Shown: positions 21,601-36,600 of the stretch, one piece after another
Layout: every line of letters starts with the position of its first letter
How positions within the stretch are numbered: the stretch's first letter is position 1
Assembly (NCBI GenBank): GCA_946406115.1
Contig: OX291560.1
Coordinates: 8,743,158 to 8,807,157, forward strand
DNA from: Apoda limacodes
Taxonomy: Eukaryota > Arthropoda > Insecta > Lepidoptera > Limacodidae
DNA length: 64,000 bases
Direction: 5' to 3'
Position numbers and translations under genes: made by a program
The notes under the pieces: model-generated
Databases searched by the model: none
What the model saw: only the letters and a program-made list of their open reading frames with translations
Told to the model about the DNA's origin: nothing

Positions 21601-24600
21601 TGAATTGTTTAGGTTTTTTTGATTTTATGCTAGTTTTTTGTTGATTTCTTCAATAGACATAGAGAACTGGACAGCGCATTTCCTAGCCAGCTGTGAAAAA
21701 AAAAAGTCGTAAAAATGTGACAGAGACGAAGCGAACCTGAGGTCTCTTATTTCTTTTTAACTTGTTTAAATAAACCTAAACCAACAAAATGACAGAGGTT
21801 GATAGTAAAAGAAAAGAGACCAAAAGTTTGCTTTGTCTCTTTGTAAAGAATGTTCAATTTTGTGAGGCTTATTAGTCCGGGACCGTTAGCGTATTTTAAG
21901 GTCATAAGTTACAAAAATTCTAAAGTCGCTAATTTTTTGCATATGGATACAGTGTGTACCCATAAAACCTATATTGCGTTTTGTGTCATTTCTTGCACTT
22001 GCATTTTCAGCAATTTGATGATTTGTGTCAATTTTATTTATTTCAAATTAAAACAGGCAAAATTAAATTAAACTTAAAAAATATAACAGTATCATATTTC
22101 GGAAAGCTTGTGTAGTGTACACACCCAGTTTGTGTCATCTTCGTCCATTGCAAACTGATATAGAGTCAGTATGTAAAATAATTGCCAAAAAAATTATAGT
22201 TGAATAAAATAATAGAACCCATCACAGATCACATAAAATTTAATAAATTTGTGCCAAATCAAGACACGCGATTTTAAGATTTTTGATTATTTCCTTTTTC
22301 CAAGCTGCACATAATCAATAAAGTCGTAACAAATGCGAAGTTTTAATTTGTGTCATTATCATCCACGATATAAATAAATAAAACATAAAAGCACTAATTT
22401 AAAGTATTATTTGCTCTTGATAAAGCTGGCACGGCACGGCCACGGCCAGCCACGACGGCGGTGCGGCGTGGCGGGGCGTGCGGCAGACAAAGATACTTAC
22501 CTGCACAAGCGCTTCTGCGGTCTCAATACCTACGAATTTGTGCATTACTAGAGATAATCAGGGACGGTCAATGTGTTCGACTCTACGCTGCTGAATTGAA
22601 CTTTAATGTTGCACAAGTCGATAACTTCTCCATTCAACCTTCGAAGTGTGGCTTCTCCACTCAGGGCCGGATTTAGACACTATAAGACTTCGGAAAAAAA
22701 CTTTTAAATTCCAACTAGCAAACATAGTAAACATCTTTTCCTTTGTTATTTTGAAGCTATGTTACCTTTACCTACTAGTGGTGGTTAATATAACGTATAA
22801 CTTATAAATTTGGTAAGCTATTTACTTGCAACGAAAAGCGCGTGCTAAATATATATTTAGGTAGCGCTAAAATTATATTGTTATTTTACTACTTCGTCAA
22901 AGCGCGAGCCGCGAATAACTAACTGTCAAAAAAACGCGTTACTTTATAACATCCCACCGCGTGCTCGACTACGACAGCGCGCGAGCCGCGAATGAAGCGT
23001 TGTATTTTTTTTTCTTGCTAGCTTGGGTTGACAATCTTGGGGACATCCCTTCGACCGGCGTAAGCCTCGATCCAGAAGGTGAGTCAGCACCAGGAGAGAA
23101 GAGTTACGGTTGCGAGTCAGTGGGGGTGAGAAGCGCCCCGGCCCTCTTTGATACCTCGTATATGAGGTGAGCGTGCGTGCGGCAGATCCGTCCGGGAGGT
23201 CGACGAGACTAGTCTCACTATCTGGATAGCGAGATCGTCTTCACGGGCTGTTAGTACGGTATACCAGCAGTGTTGCTTAAGCAGTTTGCGCCTGAGTTAT
23301 GTCCTGGCCATTTCCGTCTTCATGGAAGACTGCGAATGTGCACCCGGTGCCCAAAAAGGGCGATAGATCAGATCCATCGAATTATAGGCCTATCGCTATT
23401 ATCTCTCTCCTCTCCAAGGTGATGGAGCGTGTGATCAACACACAGCTTACTTAACTAAAAACAAAATCATACATGTCAATATTTTTTTTTGTTTTTATTT
23501 AGCGTAGGGGGCGCACCATGTAAAGCGTCAAATATCGTCAATGGAGTAAGGAATTCAGATAGGCATTTATGAGTATTCCGATATTTAATAGTACTAGTGG
23601 CATTAGCGCCATCATAATTTTAGTTTTGCACAATCATGTTTACATACATATACTTACATACACTTAAAACTATCCAAACTTTCCATAAATATAATATAAT
23701 AATAAATGTTATAAATGCAAAAGTAAATCTGTCTGTCACGTCTTCACGCTGAAACCGCTGTACCGATCAAGATAAAATTTTGCATGCAGATAGTTTTGAG
23801 TCCCTGAAAAAAACATAAGCTACTTCAAAACGTCAATTATTATCTTTTTTTTTTTTTCCCATAATTGAGGAATTGCCGTTGAAATACACACACGGATGAC
23901 CGAATACTAATAATACAAAGAAGTTTGCAAGAGCAGACCAGCCTCCACAGGCGGCACCCGTTCACAAATATGACACATGAATCAGCCAGCGCTTCGCTCA
24001 ACCATGTTTTAGGGAACATAGTGACCCGACGCACATGCCACCATCGCAGACACTTTGAGAGAGCATGACACACTTAAGCAACTCCAATAAAACTTCGATT
24101 GTACTAGTTACAATGTGTGAAATAAAGGAACAAAAAATAAATTTTATTCATGTTGAGATTTAAACACACAAGTTCACATTTAACATCACACGGCGAACAC
24201 ATGTACTCTGAACTTAAAACTACCCGAAATAGTAATAGTTTGGTTGTGGAACGAGCTCCCTGCCAAGGTTTTCTCTAAGGACTACAGTATGGGGTTATTC
24301 GAGAAAGAAGTTATTGGATTTTTGAAGGGTCGGCAACACGCGAGTGTTACCCCTGGTGTAACAAGCGTCTATAGGCTACGGTGACCGCTTACCATAAGGC
24401 AGGCACTGGAAGCTTGTTTGCCGAGGCCGCCTAACAATGGTTTTTCGACCATGCCGTTGTCAACCGGGGGGGTGATAGTTTGTGGATTGCACAATTAATC
24501 GGTTCGGGCGATTGGGCGTACGCTCGTAAAAACCGGATTGCCAGGTCTTTGAAGTATTGGGAAATCGAGGGGAGCTCGCAGTCCCTGTGTAGGTCCGCAT

Positions 24601-27600
24601 TTCGGACGAACCAGGGGGCCTCGGAGGCCGCTCTGAGTAAGCGGTTTTAGAGGGTCTACAGTCTATGGAGGTTGCGTTTAGACAACGCATAGACGACACT
24701 AGCGTATGCTACTATGGGGCGGATGCAAGTGGTGTAAAGCATCAGCTTATTTCCAAGCAACATTAAACTGGACTTGCCTATCATGGGATAAAGACGACCG
24801 AAGACAAAAGCGGCTCGGTCTCTATTTTCAGACGCCTATCCAGGGTCACGCCAAGATACTTGTTTTGCCAAGGAATTGCACGGCAGTAGAGTGGGAGGGA
24901 AGATGGTCGCGGAGGGTGGCCAGTGGTAATAACGACGGCAAAGTTTTTTTCGGGATTCACTTCGATTCCCCATTTCCGAAACCATTCGCCTAGGGCGGTG
25001 ATTGCGGATTGAAAGCGATTGCGGTGGTGTAAACAGCGGTATCGTCCGCGAAGAGGGCTAATTGAGTACCTAACGTTTTACTTTTCACTGGAGAGTGCTG
25101 ATTTTGAAAAATGAAAATCATAAAAAATAGGCTTAAAACCACGTTAGGACAAAACCGTCTATCAAAGCTTTCTGTCTTGAGAATTGAAAGCGATTTTCCC
25201 AGGGAACTGGATTTCAGCGAAATTATTAAGCGACGAAATTATTAACGATTTTTAAGCGAAAAAAGCTCGGAAAGTTTCTTATTAATAATTGTTGTTTCCG
25301 ATTATATTTCTATATGTTTGTTTAATACTATAAGAATTTATTTGCTTTCACAATAAATTATTTAAAACTCGACTCGACTCGAAAATATGAAAAAATTGTT
25401 CATTTTATTTGGAAAATAATTTGGGGCCAGGGGGGCACTTTCACTCCTTTGTTTCCCAGAGGCCTCCAGATCTCTAAATCCGTCCCTGGTCGTGCCGTCC
25501 GGTGCGACTCGCGAACTAAAGTTACCGTTTTTCAAATGATAAGATTTCATGGACAAAAGAGAAACAAATTATAAATAGTGTCTCATTACGCCACTATAAT
25601 AGTGTAAACTTAAACATTAATAACTTTAATTTTCTTTTGTGGCATTTACAGGTAGGTTGTTTTAACAAAAAATTAAAAAAGGTTCTAATCCCATGGATGG
25701 ATTTGACACAAATTTGGTTTAGCAACAGATACCAGCGATCAAAAACGCGTTAAGCTTATAATACCCACCATAATATTTTTTCAGAGCTGTTAAGGCCATT
25801 AGTTAGGTATTGTTCAAATATCTCTATTCCGGTGGATAAAAATAACACAAAATGCGTATTTATAAATATTTCTACTTCATTATTACCGTGAAAGTAAAAT
25901 GTTCATCTCTAATTTTCTTTTCGTCCGATTCTGTTCAAAAACACAAATACATAAATTTCTACTTAGGCAAACACCTAAGATGACACAAACTAATGTATTA
26001 GGTTGGGCAAATGGTCTGGAAACTATATGTGTAAAACAAACAACTTTAGAATTTTCGGAACCTCAAAACTTAGCGATCCCGGAATATTGCGTAGTCCTTG
26101 GGACAGATTACAGCACTCAAAATGTATGTTTTTTTTCTGTTAAAGAAAAAAAAGACAAAACAAAATAAAATACATCAAGAAGACCACAAGCAAACAACAG
26201 TTAATGGGCCTGAGATAAGATAAATAATCCAAGCTCGATTTGTGCATTTTGGTCAATGTATACTCCTTTTACGTTTTGTTAGTTTTATGTTTTTGTTCTG
26301 GCCTTTATGTGATTGAAGGGATTTTTCGTATTAATCATAGTTCTGTTACACTACAACTTCTTAAATTTAAGGCAATTTACTCATTGTTTAGCATTGTCTA
26401 TAGTGACGTGATATCGCCTTTAGAAGAGTTGGTGTTATCTAGGTATCGAATATTTGAGTCATTGATGGTATTTATCGTTTTTCTCAGTATCTGCAGTCCA
26501 GGAACACACATCTGATATACATATAAATAGAACTAATCTTATACTATACAACATCCTGTTACCCAATATAGCTATACTTATATCTACGTATGTATATGCT
26601 CTTGGCAGAGCGTCTGGTATCGAGTGTTCCTGTTAGTACCTACTATTAGTTCGATACTCGCTTAATGGTCAGCCTCGAAGTATAATGATGTTTTCTTCTA
26701 TAAATAAATTAATTTCCAATCAATTAAGGGTAAATATTTACTTTAGGCACGAGCTATTTTTGCATAAAAATATCTTTATCGATAAAGAAGCACCCAAATG
26801 AAATACAATAAAGTAAAAAATTTTTTTTAAAAAAACTTGCTTTTCTTAAAACATTAGTATCATATAAAAATTCAATCTAACCGAAAATTGTATTAAAAAA
26901 TATAAAATAAATTTTTTAAAATGAATATAATTTTTTTTATATCCACGTACGACTGCAAGAAAAGCAAGGTTTGCGCACTTACATACAATCACTTGATAAA
27001 CTCTCAATTTATATCCACTAAAACTCTAGCACGTCAAATATTCGTGTGTGGCGCGCGCCTTGCTTTTCTTGCAGTGGAAAAGGAATAACGTCAGGCATGT
27101 ACTGCTAAAAGAACTTACTCCTTCTCTTATGTTTATGACGTCATTACATATCTCTTTATTGGTTATTGTCCGGAAAATGTATTCAAAGGAATATTTCACA
27201 AATCAATGAAAACGACTTCCACCAGCCATTTATTTTAGTCGTAATCACAGCAATTTACACAAATACCAGAAGAACCTGTTCTAGCCAAATTACATCATTT
27301 CAATACACCATTCACAGATCATTATATGTTCGTATGTAAGGTACATACGTACATATAATATAACGCACTGCACGGGTATTAAACTTTTTTTTAAAAAATC
27401 AGCGAGCTTACTGAAACCAAATTCAAAAAAGAAGTTAGTAGATTTCTGAACGGTTGGTGTTGCAAGCATCCATAGGCTACGGTGACCGCTTACCATCAGG
27501 CGGACCGTAGGCTTGTTTGCCACCTTAGTGGTATAAAAAAAAAAGTCCTAAGCGTTTGCGTTTTCTTGATGCCGTCTCGAAGGTAATAGGTTCGATTTAC

Positions 27601-30600
27601 TGTATCGACAACAAAATGTTACATTTTGTGTAGAGTGAAAAGTTGCCTATCTGATTTGTGCCTGAACTGCCATGAACATTTATAATCTGAAATGAAAGCA
27701 GGTATTTTAGGTTCCTGACAACCTGGCTAATCTCCTATTTGTCCACATGATATTGCTAGCTAGATCGGCTCGATTAAGTTCCCAATTCTGGTCTATCCCT
27801 GAAACATTTGTTAACCGGTTTTTTAGTACTATATGTTATAAAACTATTCTATTATATGCATGGAACTAAGTATATTTATGATTATTATCCTATCCGAATC
27901 CATAAGGACTATATATATTGACTCAAAACAAAAACAATAACATTACAGTAACAGTCAAAATCAAATAAATACAGTCGAGGTTAAACCTTTAAGCTGAAAA
28001 TAACTTTTAATAGGGGCTAAACCTGCTTCGGCAAATAGTTTATGGAGATCGATCTAGAGAAACCTATTTGCCTAAGCAGGTTCAGCCTCTATTAAAAGTA
28101 GTTTTCAGCTTAAAGATTTAACCCCGACTGTATTATTTGACTGTTACTGTAATGTTATTGTTTTTGACTTGGTTTTATTGCTTTGCTGCTAGCTGTTAGG
28201 GCAAGGGCATGTTTTTGTCATCATGTCATGTTTATCAATAGGTATTTTATAAAATTTGTTTTTCCATGTTGCTTTAAAATCAAAATACTGATTTTAAATG
28301 GTTTCGTCAGGCCTGACTGAAATTTTGATTGGCTTTTATATATTAGTACAAAAATATAATTTTTTGTTGCGGGCAGAATACATATTTTTTTGATTTTGAC
28401 AGGTTTATTAAAATTTAGTTTAAAGATGTCTGGGACGAATAAAATATATTATTTAGCTGTCAGTTTTATAAGGTTTAAATTTTGTTATACAATGATGTTT
28501 TGTGAAGGTTCCGAAGCCTTAAGTGACCACATTGTTTTTGAAGAAAATTCAATTTGCTTGACTACATCTCCGAAAAAACTAAGCTTTCGATTATCGGAGA
28601 CGCTAATATATTGTCTGCCAAAGTTTGCCATTTGATTAGTATTTACTAGGTTATTTAGTAACCAACATCCAAACATTATTTATCATATCAAAAAGATGCA
28701 TATCATGTTGATTTGAGCAAAGATGTTTTGGGCTTACCACAATTAGATATATTAAGTTTCCGACATTACGGCGCAGTAGCATATATATAAACATATTGAT
28801 AATCCCGAAATTTTAAAAAGTTATTTACGCATAGCGAATTTTACATTTAAAACAAAACTTTTTTTAAAATATAATAAAAAACCGGCCAAGTGCGAGTTGG
28901 ACTCGCGCACCGAGGGTTCCGTACCTAAACCACCATTTATGTAATTTACAAACACAAACAAACATATTTTTATATTTGAGTTGATTGAAAGGTAAATTGC
29001 GATTTACGATGGTTTTTGCCATTTGGCTACGGAACCCTAAAAATTACCTCTTGCAAGTTAGAACATGACCTTAATCGACCTTTGAAGCTAAGCACTTCCA
29101 GTGTGCGTGATAATCCACGTTTATTAGCATGATTCTAATGAGCCATTGGCCCATATCTGGCTCGAAATCCATTTTCATAGAATTTAAAAACTAAACTTCA
29201 TGTAAGCTAATGCACGATCTCAGTATGTGATAATCTACGCGAGCCCGCGTGTTTCAAGGTGAGTCATTGAGTTCAAGCGTAACGCTATTTCCGTAAATAA
29301 ATAGAATTGTCGCACCATTCATGCTATATAGCGTATGGGTGTTATTGGACAGCAGAAAATTATAAATACGCTTTAAAACGGATTCTCTTTGATATTCATA
29401 TAAAACACCCTATTTGCCGAAGTACCCTTCTTATTTCACTGCCATTTCGGACCCCTTTGGAAAATTATCTCTCCCTCTCATATATTAATGGTATCTTAGC
29501 CAAATGACAAAAATAGAACTATAAGGGGTCTGTTTTTGTCATGTCCGCCGCATCTGTATGTCAAGACCTTGATGCCTTGTGATTATATGCCACGGTAAAA
29601 AAAAATACGTTTGTTGTATGGCAGCCCCCCTTCAATATGTGTTTTATTTTAATTATTTAATTATTTTTCTTAAAGTGAATATATGACTTGATTTTCTGTG
29701 AATATTTCAAGCGACTACCTGTTGCCGTTAGCAATATCGAGCAAAAAATTCACGTTTGTTGCATGGAAGCCCCCATAAATATTTATTTTATTCTGTTTTT
29801 TAGTATTTGTTTTTATAGCGGCAACAGAAATATATCTTTGTAAAAATTTTAACTGTCTAACTATCACGGTTCATGAGATACAGCCTGTTTAAAACGGACG
29901 GAAGGACGGCGGAGTTTCAGTAATAGGGTTCCGCTAATCAACCCGTTGGGTGGGTAACCCTAAAAAGTAAAAGTAGCTCTCCAAAAATGCTCTATAGGTT
30001 CTTGACTTTTTTTCTCAGGGACATGTATAACACTTGTAACGAAATTGTTTACAAGTTTTTCAAATATTCGCAATAATTCTCAAACTACGAAAACCTAAGT
30101 TAATGAAATGAACTTGGCCAGGTTTTGTGTAGTAAATAAAAAAATAGTCAGTCAGTACACTATTTATAAAATATTACAGGAAATAAATAAAATGTACCTA
30201 AGCATTTATAAAGACAAGACGTACCTTTTTATTTTGATCATTTTTTCATATCATTAATATTAAGTATAGTGAAACAAACTTTTCTGCCCTTCTTTCCTTT
30301 TACACCATGGCGACTGAAGTTTTGATTTTCGACCACTAGGTCTTGTTCTCATATTGGTGTTCGTATCTATGCTCAGAATGTTGGAGCAAAGGATGAACGT
30401 CAGGTCGTGGTCCTTCTGGTACAGGTGTTACTTTTTCTTCTTTTAGTAAACGAGGATGAATAAATTCACCTTCTTTTCCTTTGGAGTTTTTTTTTGTTTC
30501 TGCTAAGTCACTTTGAATGTCTTTGCTAGCTATTTTACCATATCTTGCAGCTTTTTCCTTATCTTCTTTAGTAACATCCCTATCTTGCTCATTTTTTGTT

Positions 30601-33600
30601 TTCGAAGGACGCTTTGGTTTATTAGGAATATTTTTTTCAGAATTAGTCATCTTAGAGGTAGTTCCTGTCGGTTTTTTGCTATACCATTGCATGTACCTGG
30701 GCATGCTTTTTTGAGGAACTTTATTAACATCACCTTTAGCTAGATCATTGGATTCATCAGTTCTTTTACTGGACTCCGTATTACTTGAACTTTCATTTTT
30801 ACTTGTAGAGTCATTTGTTTCTTTCAGATGTGTCGTAGTCAATTCTGTAATTCCTCGAGCTTCTGTTGATGAGCCTTGCCTTGAAAATATTAAATTTTTA
30901 CTTTCCTTTGTAGCAGAACTACTTCTGTTTTTTGTACCACTGATAGCATCATCTTCAAGGGCAAGTTTATTTTGAGTTAATTCATTAGTAGATATTGGTG
31001 ATTGTCGTCGCAGCTGAGGTCGCTTGGTATGTAGTTCTGACTTTAATTTTTCATCTAGGGAGTCAGAAATTTCCATCAATACTTCTCTTCTTAATCCGGA
31101 TAATCTATCACTGTCAGAGACTTTAATCTGAGTCGAACTTATTGTTTCGTTTTTTGACGTCGTAACTGTGCTTCTGATTTTATCACCAAAGTTTTTAAAA
31201 TGTTCTTCTCTTTCATTTGTTTTACTGATCTTCACATGTTTTTCACTTTCTAATGAAGGTGAAACTTCACTTTCTTCAATAATAGGAGTTTTAATTTTTC
31301 TTTTTACTTCATATATTCTCATACTTCGTCGAGGGTCTTTGTATTTAACCCTTTTTTTAGGTTTTCTCCTTTTCACCCATGCTATTTTCTTAGTTTCATC
31401 CTCAACAACCATTTGTGATTCATCTTCACTGTAAGAGTCATTGTCACTTCTTGCTTTTCTTCTTACAGTTTTAAATAGTTGCGGGTCAGTCTGTGTTCCG
31501 ATGTGACACTCAGTTTGCGTCGCTATTACTGAATGACCTGGCAAACTTTGAGTCTCCAGTTTGCTCTCAACCTGTGAAGCTGTTTCTTCACTTCGTCACT
31601 TACAATTGCAGTTTGCGTTCGGTGCACTTTATAACTCGCAGTTAAAAAGTTTGGACATACTTTTCAACTTTGGAGCAAATAAGTCGCAAAGTATGTAATA
31701 GTTTTACATATGTACATTATAAAAGGATTATATATAATAAACTCCGTTCCACCCTCGATTTTTTAAGAACTACAACGACACTTAAAAAACACGATACTGT
31801 ATGGCGTTTACGAAGCTATAAGTTTTTGCAATTTAAATGCTGAACCCTTAAGGGGCATGTACCAGCTAACTTGCGCCGCCATTAGATATCTTCAATTTAC
31901 ACTTCGTAGAAAACGAATTTTTAAAATCCAAATGCTGTAAACGGCCACTTTTAGCAGAAATTCCAAAACTCACAGTTATTATTTAGAAACTATATAAAAC
32001 TTCTAAAAATAGCTTATTCCTATTAAAAATATTTTATTATATAATATTCTTATTCCTATCCTTGACATAATTCTTCCTATTATCACAAATATCCTCAATC
32101 AATCTATTGCAACTGGAGAATTTCCAGAATCCTGGAAAGATTCATTAATTGTTCCTTTGCCGAAAAAAGCAAATCCTGCCTGTTATTCCGACTACCGTCC
32201 CATATCCATCTTACCATTCCTATCCAAAATTCTTGAACGTCTTGTTCATGAACAACTATCTTATTTCCTCACTAAAAACAACTCGTTAAATCCTCTTCAA
32301 TCTGGTTTTCGCCCTGGACATAGTTCGACTACTGCACTTGTCAAAATCTCTGATGACATTCGTCTTGGTATAGAAAGCAGAAAAGTCACTACTAACACTA
32401 TTAGATTTTAGCAACGCCTTTAACACTATTGACTTTGATATATTACTTTCACTTTTAAGTTCTCTTAACATATCACCAACAGCAATCGATTGGTTTCATA
32501 GTTACTCGCGTGGGCGCCGTCAGCGGATCAAGGTTGATGATTCTTTCTCTACTTGGTGCTACACCAATGCCGGCGTTCCGCACGGTGGCGTATTGTCTCC
32601 ACTTCTCTTTGCTATTTTCATTAATAATATAACATCTAATTTTTCTTCTCTCTACCATCTATATGCAGACGATCTTCAAATATATACTCAGGCTCCGGTT
32701 AATGAACTAAAAAGTGCAGTTGCTATAATAAATGGCGATCTTGCTCGTATTACAGAGTGGAGTACCTCGTTCGGACTTAATATAAATCCAAATAAAACTC
32801 AACTTATTATTGTGGGTGGTTCAAGAATGATACCTAAGATTAATGTACAGGATCTCCCTAAAGTGAGTATAAACGGAACAGTCATTCCATATTGCGAGAC
32901 TGTTAAAAACTTAGGTAACATTATTCATGGCAACCACAATTAAAAGAAGTTAGCAGAAAAATATTTGCATCAGCTAAATCTATAAGCAGATTGCGTAAAC
33001 TCCTACCCATTGCCACTAAAATTGCACTGGCTAGATCTCTTTTGCTTCCTGTTCTCGATTATGCGGATGCTAGCTGTCATGACCTTAAGGAGGAGCAATT
33101 AAATAAGCTTGAGCGTCTCCAGAACCTATGTATTAGATACATATTTGGTCTACGTAAATATGATCACATATCCGAATTTCGATTAAAACTCAAGTGGCTG
33201 CCAATTCGCCTTCGCCGGAATACTCATATTCTATTTCTTCTCTACAACGTACTGTTCAATCCGTCTGCCCCGTTATAATTAAAAGAACGAATAAATTTTA
33301 TAGGGTCTACTGCTCTTCGCACTACAACAAACTTGATGCTAAAAACTCCAACACACTATTCTCAAACATATAATGACTCGTTCACCGTCACTGCCATAAG
33401 ACTATAGAACGCTTTACCCTTCGACGTCAAACAAGCTAAAACTTTAAGAATATTTAAAAACCTGGTAATTACACATTACTTAAAGAGTTTAGCTGTCTCA
33501 TAAGTACACTGATTATTCATCTATATAAATTAAGATGTATGTAGTTTGTGTATTAGTATTAGTTTATCTTTTATTTTATTTATATGTTGTTAGTTTGTGT

Positions 33601-36600
33601 ATTAGTATTATTTAATATTTATTAATTAAGTTATACATTTGTATATATTATTATATTTCATATTGTTAGGTTTTGATCCGTAACTAATATTTATTCAGTT
33701 AGCACATACTACTCTAATTTTCTATAAAGTGTCCTTACCCAAAGTTTTTCTGGAAGAGATCGCTTATAAGCGATAAGAACGCTAATTTGTCATCTTTTTG
33801 CTTATTTTAAAAGAGTGTTCTTTTCATTAATGTGCAAAAAAGTATATTTTATTTATTTATTATTAGTTATGACTAGTTTTTTATTTGCAACATTTGGATT
33901 TTAGAAATTCGTTTTCTTATATTGAGGATATCTAATGGCGGCGCTAGTGGGCTGTAAGAGGGGCCCTTAAAAGTTGATTTTTGTTAAGTATTGTGTAAGG
34001 CCGTTGTAATTAGTGATTATTACCACATCATACGGAAAACATTATGTGTAACTAAAACACAAACGTGCTAAATTGTAAGCGTAGTGTAACATAATTAGTA
34101 CCTATAGTCTATCTACAAAATGTGTCGGCACACCTGCGCGCCCCTATGCTGTTACCTCACGAGACAGTCTAGTCTAAATAAACGTACTGTTTTGTATGTA
34201 TGTATGTTTAGGTAACATTGACATAGTTTGTTGTTTACTAACATATACTAAAGTAGTTGACCCGCGCTACTTCGACTGCGCCACATATATGAAATTATAA
34301 TCTGTAACTCTCTGTAATTATAACCTATATGTTATAATTAACTTTTCATTTCTATACCTTAGCCGCGCCTAACCTATATGAATTAACTTCTAGAAGAAGA
34401 AAAAGTAGTAAAAAAAATTTGTTATTAATTTTGGCAACAAAACACACCATCTAGCAATAGTTATTTTTTCGACCGGTGGGCAAAGTTGTTTTTTGTGAAG
34501 AGTGCCAAGCTCTAGCTCAGTAGTCTATATTAGAATTGTGATGCAATTCTAGACTAGTTTGCTAGCTCGGGATTTAAAGGCACGAGACCTAAATTTGCTC
34601 TGGTGTGAAACATACAACTTTTCACCTCTACCAGCGCGAGAAAATAGGATATTAAGCAATAAGTTTATTCGAATTTACAAACACTACCTACTATACTCTG
34701 ATCTTACCAAAAAATAAACAATAGGTAAGTAACTATTCTTTTTAACTTTAGCACCTTTTGAAAAAAGATATTTTGTTACGTGACTTCTCTGGTTAAAAGC
34801 TTAGTTCAGAATTAGATATCTTGTTTTCTTGCGGGATTCCTGCTTTTATAGGACGAGGGAAAGAGAGGGTGCTTTCGACTCTATAGCAAAAGCTGCGGTT
34901 CGACAAATAGTCTCGTATGATGAGCACGAGGCGGTCTAGCAACTGATAGTTGTACAGTTTATAAATTAAACCGTTGTGCCAGACTTTCGCTACATCGAAA
35001 AAGACAGCGCCCGTGTGACGGGGCTTACCTAATACTGGTTTGAAGTGACTGAGAATGTAAAACTAAGACCAGCAGTAGCGATAAAATAAAGAAATAGGTT
35101 TAAAAAACGAAAGAAAATGTTCCTTCCGAGAAGGGATTTCGAGCTCCCCACGATCCCCCAATACCTTATAGACCTGGCAGTCTGCTTTTTCGGGCGTTTT
35201 TTTGTTCTGACTGACTGTGCAATTAGCTAATGCTGCCATTACTGATCCACCGGGCTTATGGGGCGAGACTCTGAAGGACAAATCACCCGAACCGAATAAT
35301 TGTGCAATCCACAGGCTACCATCCCCCTCGATCGACCACGACACGGTCGAAAAACTATTGTTAGCGGTCTTGGCATGTATTAACGACCCCAGACGACGAT
35401 CTCCGGATAGCGAGACTAGTCTCTCTACGACCTCCCCTAATAGCTCCGTAACGCTCCATATGTGTTCAAGGTCTTTTTAATTCATAAATTCTGTACTTTC
35501 CGCTAGACAGCGTTGTTTTCTATTCTTCTGTTCCCGACATTTAAGGCCGACTTTCGGCCTTAGGCTTCTGAATAGCCTCTTGTTGTTAATTTTATTGATT
35601 TTATGAAATCTGTTTAATTTTTTAAGAGGCTTGTTTATTAATGGGTTATTGTTATTTTCCCCAAGTTCTAATTGATATAATAACTAAAACCCATGTTATA
35701 TTAAGCTCTGAAATGTCTGCCGTCTGAATATGGGCATTATTAAAATTTCTGTCCACATGTTTCACCAAACCAATGTCGATTCTTGGTGTTTTATAGTAAA
35801 ACATCAAAAAATCTACGCCGCTAAATTTGATAAAAATGGATTAAGTATTTTGGTTGTAAATACGTAGGAAACAAATGCAAATTCGCGTTTAGGTATGGAT
35901 TTATTCAGTAATTCCTAGTCGCTGAGCATGTCGCACAAACAATGACTTGCGTTACGTAATAATTTTAGTTTATTTTTAGAAATTCATTTACAGATATAAT
36001 TTTTATACCTCTAAAGTGGCAAACAAGCTTGCAACACTTGCGCGTTGCCGACCATTTAGAAATTGAATAACGTCTATCTTGAAGAACCCTTATATATTGT
36101 CCTATATTGTTGTCCTTTGAGAAACCTTGGCAGGGGCTCATTTCACAACCTAAGCTTTCGCGGGAGGAAGTTCCTTTGAAATGGTACAAAACATGTTATG
36201 ATTTACCTGTCTTCTGAACTCTCTAGGTCTAGACTATTGTCTGTTGTACATAAATCAATGATGTCTCTCACTGGTAATTGAATACTTTTTATTACCACAA
36301 ATTTTATCCATTATTATTATTATTATGATATAACAATTTTTGTATTCTATAAACTGTTTTTGATGCTCTGGGGCTGTGTGAGTAGGTGTGTATGTGAATG
36401 GTGTATATACGTGTGTATGTGGTCAATATATGTATACGAAATTCGCCTTCTTCTTTTATGTATCTTATATATTCAAAATAGCAATTCTTGTACATATATA
36501 TTTGCGTCTCTCGGAAACGGCTCTAACGATTCGCATGATTTTTTTTTATTTACAAAGGGTTTTGCTATTTAAGTTCACTTATATAGATAGTTGTATATTT

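Noticed and set aside
26240..26515. Hydrophobic plus-strand ORF of 91 codons
   Set aside because: It has no splice sites in phase with the neighbouring exon, and its composition fits AT-rich intron sequence.
36304..36495. ORF over the ATT microsatellite
   Set aside because: It consists largely of simple-sequence and TGTG-rich DNA.
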